The position numbers were made by a program, and so were the translations under genes. Shown in pieces: positions 43,404 to 54,736 of a stretch of DNA of 64,000 nt. Source of the stretch: Alnus glutinosa (lineage: Eukaryota > Streptophyta > Magnoliopsida > Fagales > Betulaceae); contig NC_084896.1 in assembly GCF_958979055.1 (NCBI RefSeq), positions 20,381,501 through 20,445,500 on the forward strand, in the 5' to 3' direction. A model generated the notes under the pieces. That model was not told the origin of the DNA, made no database searches, and saw only the letters and a list, made by a program, of their open reading frames with translations. Every line of letters begins with the position of its first letter. Position 1 is the stretch's first letter.

Positions 43404-44908
43404 CACTACAAAAAAAAAAAAGCAAATTCTGGACGGTTTAAAACCGTCCAGAAATGCAAAAAAACCGTCTGGAATCAATTCCAGACGGTTTTTTCCAGAC
43501 GGTTTTAAACCGTCTAGGATATAGTGTCGCTAAATGAATTTCTGGACGGTTTGGGAAAAACCGTCCGGAATTCCAGACGGTTTGACATAAACCGTCCATA
43601 AGTAGTTCTAGACGGTTTGGGCAAAACCGTCTAGAAAATTTTGGACGGTTTTGCCCAAAACCGTCCAGAAAATTCTAGACGGTTTTGCCCAAAACCGTCT
43701 AGACTTTATTCTTTTTTATAAAAAAAAAATTTCCTGTTTCCATTTATTTCCTTTTGTTTTATATATTAATATCCATTATTTCTCTCGTTGGTTTTTTTTT
43801 TTTCATCGCCGGCATGCTCTGGTTTTTTTCAACTTCCCCTGCTGCCTTCTCCGATCTGCCTTCTCCGGCATGCTCTGGTTTTTTTTCATCGCCGCACGTG
43901 TGGTTTTTACACGACATATGCCAAAGCACTTCGACTTGACAAATTTTTTCTCAATCGTTCGTATCCAGCCCTTCGTAGTTCGTACTGGAGTGTCGAGACC
44001 AACTACAAATCCCTTCAAGTTCAAGATTACGACCCAAAATCTGAAAACCCTAATTTCGACCATTTCGCCATGGACCCGAAGATCGCGAAGACCCAGGAAG
44101 AGCGGAGGCGTATGGAGCAGCAACTGACTTCCTTGACCTCCGTCACCTTCGACACCGACCTATACGGCGGCAACGACCGCGACGCCTACGTCACGTCCAT
44201 CCCCGTCAACGAGGATGACGAGAACATCGATACCATGGACAACGAGGTCGCCGGCGATTTCGGAGAGCACTGCTCCACTACGATGCAAAGAGTCGCCAAG
44301 ACCGTGGACGCGTATCTGGGTCGGGTGAGATCGCCACCTAGTGAGAAGGATCAGAGAGACGAGAGAGAGAAGAGAGATTTGGGGAGAAGAGAGTTTTCTG
44401 GGGAGAAGAGAGTTTTGGGGGAAGAAGAAGACTGAGAGATCAGAGAGAGCAAGAGAGAGAGAGAGATCGATGGTTCTGATTTTGTTTGGGAAATAAATCT
44501 GACGGACGTGGTGAAATAAGAGGTATTACACGGATTGATGACATGGCGTGGGGGAAAAAAATTCCAGACGGTTTGGTAAAAACCGTCTATAAATTCCAGA
44601 TGGTTTGGTAAAAACCGTCTATAAATTCCAGACGGTTTTAACTAAACCGTCTATAAATTCCAGACGGTTTTAACTAAACCGTCTGGAAATAAAATTTAAC
44701 GACGGTTTTTATAAAACCGTCTGGAAAAGAAATTTTTTAGACGGTTTTAACTAAACCGTCTCGAATTTTATAGACGGTTTAATCAAACCGTCCATAATTA
44801 ATTTTTTCTAGACGGTTTCAAAAAACCCGTCTGCAAATTTTATTTTCTAGACGGTTTTAGAAACCGTCTAGAAAAAAACCGTCCATAAATGTCTTTTTTT
44901 TAGTAGTG
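43404..44908. mobile_element. Pack-CACTA element with AGACGGTTT repeats, TSD ATG
   Basis: Starts CACTACAAAAAA (43404) and ends TTTTAGTAGTG (44908). Flanked by ATG on both sides (43401-43403 and 44909-44911), the 3-bp duplication of CACTA elements. Both ends carry dense palindromic units of the form agacggtttNNNNaaaccgtct, about nine units on the left (43430-43705) and about nine on the right (44565-44885). No transposase is encoded. The interior holds a captured SF3B1 5' gene end. Confidence 0.93.
44070..44250 (+). pseudogene. SF3B1 (U2 snRNP splicing factor 3B subunit 1) N-terminal fragment in a CACTA
   Basis: From the ATG at 44070 the text reads MDPKIAKTQEERRRMEQQL, LTSVTFDTDLYGGNDRDAYV and TSIPVNEDDENIDT. 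This corresponds to the extreme N-terminus of plant SF3B1, which reads very similarly (EIAKTQEER, SVTFD.DLYGGND, YSTSI.pNEdD). After about 44250 the similarity ends (NEVAGDFGEHCSTTMQRV is unassigned). The frame stays open from 43788 to 44435, so a chimeric peptide of up to 215 residues could be made. HEAT repeats and U2AF-binding motifs are absent. Confidence 0.75.
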
Positions 44909-45337
44909 ATGCTTGTGTTATATAAGAGGAATGGTATAAGGAGGATATGAACAAAATTGACGTGCTTTTTAAAACTGCTATTAAATGTGCGCTAGATTAT
45001 TATTGAATTTTGATCTAATGATAATTTTAAATGCCACATAAATCTTAGAATGACTCAAAGACAACATGAGCCCTGCTCATAACATTACTCGTTATCTAAT
45101 GAGATACATTTGGTGTCATTCTATTGCACATCTCTTGTGCAAATTTACCATTGAATATGTAGGTCACACACATTCATTAATGGATTTGGATATCTCTTAT
45201 ATTTAAATGGACAAACGATATGAAATAGAATGAAGCTAAATATTTCTCGTATCTAATAATGTTGGTAGATTATATAAGGTGTTGTATTGTAAAGGAAAAT
45301 GATTAATGAATAAAGTTATATTTTTACTCCAAGTCTA

Positions 45338-45894
45338 CACTACAAAAAATTAGGAATTTAGTGTTGTTTGGATTAGAGTCATTTCACTTACAAAAAAGAC
45401 TTTTATTTATTTATTTTTTTTTGAAAAATAAAACCCTTCTTTCCTCTTACTTTCTCTTCTCCCTCATTTTGCTTCTCATTCTTGTTTCTTGTGCACAACT
45501 CAAGAAATCCAGCCCGAGAGAGAGAGAAGAAGAAAAAAATGGGTTTTCAGCCATAGGTTATATGAGGTAAAATTTATAGCTTCCCCTTCGCATTTTATTG
45601 GCACCCATTGTTAATAGAGTACGAAAATCATGCGATTAGTTTGGGTTGTAGGTTAAAATGTGAATGTTTAAATTCATTATGCTTGAAATTAGCTTTCCCA
45701 CATAATTCATGTGTACCCAGCGCAGGAGACTCCTGCTTCTGAGAGTAAGAGTCCTGCGAAATTCTAGTAATTTTTTTAATTATTTTATTCACATTGGAAT
45801 CGTTTTACTATGTTACTATTCAAACAACTCAAAATGAATAGTGTCAATTTTTTTCCCCCAAAAATGACTCAAAACAATGATTTTTTTTTTAGTG
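45338..45894. mobile_element. CACTA element in block B (GAGTCGTTT family)
   Basis: Starts CACTACAAAAAATTAGG and ends TTTTTTTTTTAGTG followed by CCG. It is the paralogue of 33210-33910, and together they show the original TSD CCG. It is shorter through internal deletions. No coding. Confidence 0.75.
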
Positions 45895-47659
45895 CCGGAC
45901 ACAAGTAAACTTCGTTCCTTAAGGTTTTGTGGTGCTGCGTCACATATACTACCGATTGCCATGACACATTACCTCATTCAACTACCAGTTGTACGCAGAA
46001 GGCCATTTTATTAGACTAGCATGCTAAGTATGACAGGAAAATTCACACATGGCATGCAGGTGCTCATTTTTACTTGAAATAATTAAAATTTATTTTAAGT
46101 AAAATATATTAAAATAAAATTTAAAAACTAGTCCAAAAAAACTTAAAACTAAAAAAAAATAAAATTAACCATTCTTGGGGCGGATCGGCCACCCTCCAAT
46201 TGTCTAATCACATAAAGTGGCCGAACTACCCAAGCATATTTTGGAAGGGGGGGAGGCTAGGGCCGGTGCCTTGGGAGGTACTTCGATTACCCTCAAATCA
46301 CATAGACTCAATTGTGTTTGGGAGTGACTCGGCTATCCTGAATGGTGGATTGCCCACTCACCCTTGAAACACATGGGGTGACTAACCACCATTTTTTTTT
46401 TTTTAACGATTCTATGTCTATACTTATCACTTCAAAATTATCACCAATTTGTATTGTCCCCTTAAAATGTTAATTTTTACAATCTATTATGCTTAACTAC
46501 AAAAGGGGTTGCAATGTCCTCTTTAGAAAAATGAAAAAACAAAATAAGAAAAAGAAGCAAACAATTCAGAAAAACAAAAAAAAAAACAAAACAAAATTGG
46601 AAAAAACAAAATTTTAGATAAAAAAGAAAAAAGGAAAAAACATATTCTGAAAAGCCAAAAAAAAATAAAATGAAGAAACAAAAGCCAAAAAACACCATGA
46701 ACCATAGGTCATTTTCAAAACTTTTCGGTTTTTTTTTGTTTTTTGCTTTTGTTTTTGTTTTGTTTTTTTTTTTTTTTTTTTCGTGATTTGGAGGCAAAAG
46801 GGGGACATTGAAACTGGCCTATTAAGAGGGTACATTACAAAAATTGAAAGCTTGGGGAGAGGAGGACATTGCAAATTTTAGTAATTTGGGGTAAAATGTA
46901 GTTTTCTTTTCTTAATTTCTTTCTTTCTTTCTTCTCTTCTATTTTTTTTTCTTTAATTTAGATTCTTAACTTAAAGTATTTTCCTCATTTCATGTTAAAA
47001 TTGAAATGTGCATGTCACATTTTCATTTTTTGGACTGATTTAACACACTCGGCTAATGAAACGATTTTTTTGCCAACAACTGATAGCTAATGAGAGTATG
47101 TGTCACGGTTGGTTTCTCGTGGTAGCAATTTGTAAATAAGATGTAATTGAGGGGTATATGTAATTTACCCATAAACATTTTATATTAATACTAACGGTTA
47201 TATCTGTAATGATATCTTTCTATTAAATATATGTTATTATGATTATTATGTTCGATCCATCACAAGTTCTCAATTTGGGACTGTTAAATATGTGACCATA
47301 TCTTCGAGAAGGAGGGAATTGAAAATACAGTGCTTGAGGCAATTGAAGACGAAGGGGCAGACAACTTTGATCTAATTGGGGAATTTATACTATTTTTAAG
47401 GCCAAGGCGGGGACAAAAATTTCCTGTAAGTTAGGTTCGAATAATTTTTCTTCAATTCAGTCTTTAAAATAGAATTTAGCAACCGTCACCGGTATTCAGA
47501 TTTTGACAGAAATTTCTAGATTCCAACCAAATTTATTGGAATCCGGACAAAACGGCAGGAATCCTGGTGGCCGGAATCTAAAGTTATAACACCCCCCCAA
47601 AAAAAAAAAATGTTATTAGAAGAGGTTAAAAGAGATTTAAAAGATTTTGTTTAATATTA

Positions 47660-48153
47660 GGTGTTTTATAAAATTTTGTATAAATAATTGTATAAATTTT
47701 TTTATATGATATAAATAAGACCAAAAAAAAAAAAAAAAGACTGGTAAAACGTGGCACCTAAAGAAAACAAGTCTGTAGAAATAAAGCCTTCTCCTTAAGC
47801 TAAAAAGAGCCTCAACGTGTCTCAGAAGATTTTTTTTTCCTTCACGCCCCTTACCTGCTACACGTTGCAGCTCCCTCTCCCCCATCGCCACTTCTCACTT
47901 TCCCTGCTACACGTTGACCTGCCCACTGTTTTCAGAGAAACACTGCCACGCTGCCTCTCTTCTTCTTCCTGTAAAAACCAAGCTGACATTCCCTCCTCTC
48001 ACCTCCTCAGAAAACTAACACTCGGGTAGAATAAAAAAAAATACAGCAGGTATTTCTTTCTCTGTTTTCTCTTAAGTTTAATTGCTTTGTTCTCCTTTTC
48101 ATTTAAGTGAATTTTTCCGAAATTGTTTGAATTGAAAACAGGTTGGGTGTTTT

Positions 48154-48199
<46 letters not shown>

Positions 48200-48830
48200 C
48201 TGAATGGGTATTAGTTTTGGGAATTCTTGGATTCTTTTTGGGTTGTAGATGTTGAGAATTTCTGAGTTTTCTTTTGAGATTTTTTGGTAGAAAACAGAAT
48301 GGGTATTTTGATTTGGGTCATTTTGTGAAGAAAATTTTTTAGAAACCGAATGGGTTTCTCCATAATTTGGGTGATTCCGATTTCGTAAAATTCTGGGTTG
48401 TTCAATTTGGAGAGTTGCTGTTTTTCTTTGTTTTTTTTTTTTTGGAAGATTTTCTGTGGGAAGGCCGAATGGGCGTTGTGAATCTTTGGGTTTCTTTTGA
48501 GGGAAACTGAACGGGTATTCTTGAATTTTCTGCTGACTATGGGTTGGTTGAATTGAGAATAGTTGTGGTTGTAATTCTTGGAGATTATTTTTTTTTTTTT
48601 AATCGAATGATGTTCTGATGGGCATAGGTTTAGTTTTCCCATTTTTGGTTGCTTTGGTCCTCTGAGCTTAATTCTAAAGGGTTGTGGTGTCTCTGTTTTG
48701 AGGATAACCAATGGGTCTTTGGGGTGTTTTTTATTTTTATTTTTTGATGGCCGGTTGGTACTTTGTTTTGGGTAAGCTTGCTTATACCGACAGCAAGTCG
48801 CTTCCTCAATCAGTAAAGGAAAATGTTAGA
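47660..48830. other. Block B-specific stretch, no gene recognised
   Basis: Contains a (CT)-rich, UTR-like part (47820-48010), a T homopolymer of more than 40 bases (48157-48196) and repeats of 'gaatgggt'/'ttctgggtt' text. The long minus-strand frame at 48211-48711 is Lys/Asn/Gln-rich and compositional. It could be captured UTR/intron sequence but cannot be assigned. Confidence 0.4.
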
Positions 48831-48832
48831 TT

Positions 48833-48945
48833 TACAACACCAATACAACAACTGTATAACAATCCCTCACAGGAGGGTGGGTCCCACATACTGGGGCCCA
48901 CCCTCATGTGAGGGGTTGTTGTACTGTTGTTGTATTGGTGTTGTA
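48833..48945. mobile_element. Hairpin MITE, 113 bp
   Basis: Almost entirely palindromic. The terminal 20 bp (tacaacaccaatacaacaac) is exactly inverted at the right end, and the arms continue as aacaatccctcacaggaggg versus aacaacccctcacatgaggg to the centre. It is typical of miRNA-like foldback MITEs. No target duplication is clear. Confidence 0.8.
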
Positions 48946-48949
48946 CAAA

Positions 48950-50660
48950 AATCAAATCCCTTCAGTAAATATATTTAGCTCCTGTAATTATGATCTATTG
49001 TGAAGATTCTTAAGTGTTTTCCAGCTTATGGTTGAGAGGATTCTTGTACTAAGAATCAATACTTCAAATCCAATTCTTTTCCTTAACTTGAGCTCAGCCT
49101 TCCATTCTGATTTAATTTTACCCTCTTTTGCTGGATTTATGAGCTACGTTTTATTCCCATTTAGCTAATTATTTGTAATTAATTGATGGAATAGAGGAAC
49201 CAACTATTTATTTTTGAACTTGTCATCTTTTAGTCATAGAGTACCTTTCCCTTGCACACTCTTTTTATGAAAATAAGTTGTTGTCTGCTGTCAAGGTTGG
49301 AATAGAATATATATAGTATTCAGCTCATATATCTATTGTTGGTTCTGGAATTGTTTTCCTAAAAGAGTTTACTGCCACAACCTACATACATAAAGCAAAA
49401 GCTTAGGTTTTGTAGATTACACTTGTGACAGAAAAATAGGAAGCTTTGTAAAAACATAACTTAGTAAAAATACAACTCTATTCAATACGAGTAGATGGAA
49501 TAAATTAAGAATAATACTACTCTCTCTAGTCTTTTTAGCTAAATAACCTTCTTATTCATTCTTATGATCTAGATGAAAGGTAGCCAAACTCGACTCAAAA
49601 AATACCTGGTAAGGGAACACTACCTCAAAACCTCAACAAAGTTTTTAATAAAACTTTTTCAAAAGAAAGTCGGAGATTTTTTAAACTCTTTCAACTCTTT
49701 TAATATTTCTAGCATTTTTATATTACCGGCCATTATAATAATGTTATTGTTATATGATGTAATTGAAATTTCATGTGATCATACTTAGTTTATATTTGAT
49801 ACATGTGCACTATATAAATAAAGTTGGTAAAATGATAGTTCAAAGTTGGTGAACTCAGAGTTTTCAATGTATGTGCACCATATGAATAAAGTTGATGATA
49901 GTATGTGTTACATGTGCATCATATGAGCAAAGGTTGATGATATCATAGCATATGTTACATGTGTACACAGTTTTACCCCCGTGGCACCATGTCATAGATG
50001 ATCCGGATCATATACGTGTTATGTGGGTAGCATGGCAACTACACAAAAGGACGAAAGTACTGGCTATCGGCCAGGTGGCCTTCACTTGGAGAAGTTTCCA
50101 ACCCGGTACAGCTCTCCTTTGTGACGACAGGATAAGCCTATAGTCGTTCATTGGGACGAGCCAAACGTGCGCCGCTCATGGTTAAAAGCGGAATTGGTCA
50201 AAGGGAGGTTAAAACTTACACGCTATATAAATGATACATGCATTTAATCTAATTATATTCTATTTAACTGTTTTTTTATTTGTATTTGAACTTTATTTAG
50301 AATTCCTGAAAAGAAAATTTCACTTATGTTGTGTTTTCTTTACTAAGTTGTCGAACTCACTCTTTTTTTTTCTCAAATCTTTTTAGATGACACTGTAGAC
50401 CAATTTTTTTTCTTTATGGATGGCGTAAACCCCACCCCTAAGAGCAATAGATCAATAAAAACCGACCTAACTTTTATATTGTACATTATTTTTGAAATTC
50501 TTGGAAATATGATGTAATAACTCAAGAACTACTATAAATATATTTATATAATGAAATATAGTCATGTGCTATTTTTGGAAAAATGTGTGCATGCTTTAAA
50601 TTTTATGGATGTTTTATAGCTTACGTTCGCATTCTCCTTATATCCCAAAATGGGGGCGTG
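48950..50660. other. Intergenic, with an LTR-like piece
   Basis: About 49950-50220 ('gtggcaccatgtcatagatgatccggatca', 'cccggtacagctctcc') resembles 3' parts of plant Ty3 LTRs, but I cannot find termini. The rest has no supported feature. Confidence 0.3.
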
Positions 50661-50664
50661 ACAA

Positions 50665-51072
50665 AAGTGCCGGAATTCAGCACAGTCGCTGGATTTTGGA
50701 AGAAATTTTCGACTGGAATCCGGTTGTACTGGTCAGATTCCAGGCAGTTTGGTCGGAATCCGGCTATACTTGCCTGATTTCGATCGTACTGACTAGAATC
50801 TAGTTCTTACGGATTCCGGCTAGTGCCACCAGATTTCGGCAATCCAATACTAAAATTCGGAGATATTCGGCAGTAGAGTCAGGTTACAAGCAAACACTAG
50901 TGCCTGGCGGTGTCGGATTTCTACAAATCATAAATCATTTTTCAGAAATTGAAGAAGATTTTATGGTCAAGTTGAAAATGATTTCCTTTGACCATTATTT
51001 TCGCTCCCACCAAACACTAAAAAATGCCGAAAACATTTTTCAAAATACATTTTACGTCAAAACAAACAGATC
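50665..51072. mobile_element. MITE-like element, TTCCGG family, copy 3 (5' truncated)
   Basis: The right end tacattttacgtcaaaacaaacaga and the internal 'gaatccggttgtactggtcag' repeats match copies 1 and 2. The left inverted repeat is missing. Confidence 0.6.
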
Positions 51073-51729
51073 ATTAATAATAAAAAAAAAAAAATGTGTT
51101 TCTCGTATGTTCAAATGACAAAAGTCACATGTAGATATTGAATTAGAAAATTTTCACAAACTCAATTTGTAAGAATTTTTTGTCCTCAGTGCATAAAATC
51201 AGTTTGTAGGAATTGCCGAGGAATAATTTTTCATCCGTGACAGAAAAAATCCTGAGCCTCCAAAATAAATTATAGTTTTGCTCTGTTTTCATTTGGTTTT
51301 TGTTTAATGATAACTCATCCATCCATCAATTTATTGATTATAAACATGGCCATCTGGCTTTTCTCATGAAGTTAGTTTGATAAGATTTTGGGTTGTATGG
51401 ATTGGATTGTTCTTGTTATTTTTGGTGCATTTTTCCATTTTAAATCAAATATATTCCGGTTGTTCTTGTACGTAGTTACAGAGCCATTATTATATGGGGC
51501 TTTTAAAACCATTATTAGCCTTCAATTCCAAGCAAAATCATTTTTTTTTTTTTTTTTTTTATCCTTTTCTGAGGTTGCACAAAAAGTCATATTTCAGGTT
51601 GAAAGCAAAAAATACATGTATATCGTGTACAAAGAATGTAAAATAAAGCACATATGTGACAATGTTGGAGAAAAATTGAACACCTAATCAATCAATAAGA
51701 ATCCCAGATTAAGTGTACCTCTGACCAAT

Positions 51730-53799
51730 TTAACGCGTATGTAAAAGCGATGCAGATTGAAAAGCTGTAGAGGATGAAGTGAACACAGTGGAATTGGTGT
51801 AATTATTGCTTGAATATTGATTTTGTCCCCCCTCATAATTAGTAGCAGCACCGGACACATAAAGTGACATTGCATGTCTATTCACTGCTGGAGCAAGATG
51901 TTCTAGCCTTGGCATATTTGATGGGAGAACAGGCAATGGAGTCTCAAAATTGAGAACATGAATTGTTTGTCTTATTGAAGGCCTAAGGTCGCGATCAAGG
52001 TGAGCGCACCAAAGCCCAACAATCATCAAGCGCTCCATTTGCTGCTCATCAAAATCTCCGCCAAGCCGTGGGTCAGTTGCTTCAAGTACCTTTCCTATTC
52101 CATAGAGCTCCCAAACCCACTCCACCATGACTACTTGATCTTCAGGGGCGTTGTGCTTGATTGGTTTTCTCCCGCAAGCAATTTCTAGAGCGACAATTCC
52201 AAAACTATAGACATTTGACTCCTTACTAGCCTTTCCGGTTGTGACACATTCAGGAGCCATGTAGCCCATGGTGCCTGCTAAAACAGTGGTTTGTGACTCT
52301 TTCAGGTGGTCCACAAGCCTAGCTAACCCAAAATCTCCAAGTTTAGCATTAAAGTCTGAATCAAGCATAATGTTACTTGATTTTATATCCCTATGCACAA
52401 CGCATTGCTCCCATTCTTCATGCAAGTAAAGCAAGGCCGACGCCAATCTTTGAGCAACCTTGTACCTCATTGCCCATATCAATAAGCTTTCTCCTGTAAA
52501 AAGATGTGTGTCTAAGCTTCTATTTGGCATGAACTCATAGACGAGTAAGAGTTCTCCTCTTTCGTGGCACCAGCCAATGAGTTGCACTAAATTCCTATGT
52601 CCTAATCGACTTATAATTTTAACTTCTGATGCATATTCTTTTATCCCCTGTTTAGACCCTTTTGATACCCTCTTAACAGCAACGAAGGAGTTCAAGTCCC
52701 GTAAAAATCCTCTATAAACCCCACCAAATCCTCCCTGGCCTAGCTTCTCTTCATCATTGAAATTATTGGTGGCATGAGCTAATTCTTTAAATGAGAACCT
52801 CTTTGGTCCTGTTTCTCTTTGAAATTCGTCATCCATGCACCTATCAAAGGCAAGATCCTCTAGTGTATAACTATTATTCCTCTTCCACAAGCAAAACAGG
52901 ATTAAAGCAAACCCACCAACCAAAAAAGACCCGCCAACACCCAACCCAATGGCTAATCCCAACCTGTTGTTTTTCCTTGGTTTGGTTACAATATCTTCCA
53001 AAGTTGAACTAAAATCCCATGTGCGAATGGTATGCATTGCAGTAGAACTTCCTGTTGCGGCTGAGAATCCAAAAGTTACCCATTCAGGTAGGGGATCTCT
53101 CAAATCAATATTATAAGAAAGGTACCGCCATACAGTAGCATTGTTTATGAGACCAGTGAAGAGAACACTCAAATTATGAGAACTAGAATTATAATTAATC
53201 CGAGCTTCATTAATTCTCCCACCCATAATAGAAATATTACCCCCCAACCATGAGACATTAGCAACCGATAGCATGGAGTTTATATCAATACCTACATGTA
53301 CGCCAGGCGGATCCCATGTGTTTGAATAGATGTCAAACTCCACCGCGACAAAAGGGTTGTCCGTCGAGTTTAATGGCTCGTTATCGTTGGTGAGACCCAT
53401 AGCGCCACCTTGTGTGACATTAGGAATTGTTGAACCATTAGGTGCTAGGAAGAACGCAAGCCCATCTCCATAACTAGTTTTCTGTTGAGAATCAATTACA
53501 AACGAAAAATTGGTAGTAAAATCTGTGAGCTTTCCGGATGCCTTGTCCCACAGGTGCATAGGACTGAAATATGTGGCTCGACCTACTTGAAACACTAAAT
53601 TGTCCTTGTTGCCGGTGAGTTGGAGGAGTTGTTCTTCAGGGAAAGCTCTCTCATATCTTATAGGGGAGTCAACAAAGTTGAAACTGGTGATGTTGAAGGA
53701 TATAGCAGCAGTACTGGTAAATGGGCTTGGTACTGAGAACAAACCGGTGATCATTAAGAGAGAAAAGAGGCGTTTGATTCTGAAGATGTAGAAAGCCAT
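51730..53799 (-). CDS. L-type lectin receptor kinase, copy 3, intact
   Basis: Intronless, 689 residues, usual length for the family. Signal peptide 1-31, legume-lectin domain about 32-264 with many N-glycosylation sites (NVS, NSTD, NAT), transmembrane helix 281-304, kinase about 345-620, Ser/Thr-rich tail. Kinase motifs: LGQGGFGGVY (353-362), Lys376 in AVK, HRD 469-471 (RD kinase), DFG 489-491, APE 515-517. It resembles Arabidopsis LecRK-IX.1/IX.2, plasma-membrane receptors tied to defence and cell-death signalling. The start aligns with copy 1. Oddity: Asn529 stands where copies 1 and 2 and nearly all kinases have the invariant subdomain IX Asp (SDVYSFG), so catalytic activity may be weakened. 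A CACTA element lies 302 bp upstream. Function is inferred from family. Confidence 0.95.
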   Translation of the reverse strand: MAFYIFRIKRLFSLLMITGLFSVPSPFTSTAAISFNITSFNFVDSPIRYERAFPEEQLLQLTGNKDNLVFQVGRATYFSPMHLWDKASGKLTDFTTNFSFVIDSQQKTSYGDGLAFFLAPNGSTIPNVTQGGAMGLTNDNEPLNSTDNPFVAVEFDIYSNTWDPPGVHVGIDINSMLSVANVSWLGGNISIMGGRINEARINYNSSSHNLSVLFTGLINNATVWRYLSYNIDLRDPLPEWVTFGFSAATGSSTAMHTIRTWDFSSTLEDIVTKPRKNNRLGLAIGLGVGGSFLVGGFALILFCLWKRNNSYTLEDLAFDRCMDDEFQRETGPKRFSFKELAHATNNFNDEEKLGQGGFGGVYRGFLRDLNSFVAVKRVSKGSKQGIKEYASEVKIISRLGHRNLVQLIGWCHERGELLLVYEFMPNRSLDTHLFTGESLLIWAMRYKVAQRLASALLYLHEEWEQCVVHRDIKSSNIMLDSDFNAKLGDFGLARLVDHLKESQTTVLAGTMGYMAPECVTTGKASKESNVYSFGIVALEIACGRKPIKHNAPEDQVVMVEWVWELYGIGKVLEATDPRLGGDFDEQQMERLMIVGLWCAHLDRDLRPSIRQTIHVLNFETPLPVLPSNMPRLEHLAPAVNRHAMSLYVSGAATNYEGGQNQYSSNNYTNSTVFTSSSTAFQSASLLHTR

Positions 53800-54100
53800 G
53801 ATTGGAACTTGGAAGGGAAGGTTTGGTCCGATGAGAAGAAATTGCAGGTTGTAATAAGGAAGGCTAAAAAAGTGATTATGAAAGCTGTGGTTTGAGTAGG
53901 GAGACCGATTGCGTGTGAAAAACTTCTCCAGGACTATTTAACCATTTGCGTGACTATCTAGACATAAAAACTAATTTGTAGACATTTGCGTGGATTTGTG
54001 TGTAGAGTGTAGATAGATCTTTTGTGGATACGACTTACAAAACAAAGCAGGTTTGAATATTATAGGCTGAAACGTACGGAACTCAAGTCGTAGATAATGT
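53800..54100 (-). promoter_or_regulatory. Proximal promoter of LecRK copy 3, cut by a CACTA element
   Basis: The sequence matches the copy 1 upstream region (agggagaccgat, ggctgaaacg, actcaagtcgta). It stops at the CACTA left end at 54101; the homologous continuation (attcggtcggggaagg) is found at 59573. The gene's own distal promoter is therefore 5.5 kb further away than in copy 1. Confidence 0.7.
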
Positions 54101-54114
54101 CACTACAAAAATTT

Positions 54115-54345
54115 AAGTAAATTGTGACTAATGTTTAGTGGCCTTTCAGGCACCCTGAAAGGCCACTAAACATTAGTGACATAGGGTTAGTGGCGTTTTT
54201 AGAAGGCCACAAATGAGTCAGTCAGTATTTCTGACTTTGTGACGTGTTAGCCAATGACACGCCACAAATTTGTGGCGTGTCAGTAGGACACGCCACTATA
54301 TATTATAGTAGCGTGTCCCTCTGACACGCCACTAATTGTGGTATT
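54115..54345. repeat. Left subterminal repeat array of the CACTA
   Basis: Inverted units gtttagtggcctttcagg/cctgaaaggccactaaac, then alternating acacgccac and gtggcgtgt. These are the probable binding sites of the element's TNPA-like protein. A similar array ends at about 59560. Confidence 0.85.
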
Positions 54346-54736
54346 TTTTTTAAAAAAAAACCTAAAATCCTGCAATCCAAAAATCCTGTAATCCGAAATT
54401 TGGTATTGGCTTACAACAATTCCATCAATCCATAATCAACACAATTGCAACAATTTGAACTCATATCAACAATCACAACTAAAAAAAAAATTATTCCAAA
54501 AATTTCACTAAACATATATACATAACATAGATTCATAATACTCAAACTAAAACTTACAACAAACAAAATATACAATATTATCAATCTTTGTCCTAAATTA
54601 ATCCCAAAGAGTCATTCCAAAGGTTTCAATAAACAAAATATATAATCAATCTTTGTCATAGATTGATAACAAAACTGGAGCAAAAAAAGGCAAGTACATA
54701 TTTGCCAACCAAAATAAACCTAAATGTTACCCAATA

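Larger units (their letters stand above)
44985..53900. repeat. Segmental duplication block B
   Basis: Collinear counterpart of block A, including the shared CACTA (45338), spacer modules and LecRK copy 3. It lacks the MULE (35456), the interlocked repeat and the LTR fragment found in A. It has its own insertions between about 47.65 and 50.6 kb. Confidence 0.85.

Noticed and set aside
48211..48711. 166-codon minus-strand frame
   Set aside because: Lys/Gln/Asn/Ser-rich, spans T-rich runs, and shows no hydrophobic pattern or motif; judged compositional.
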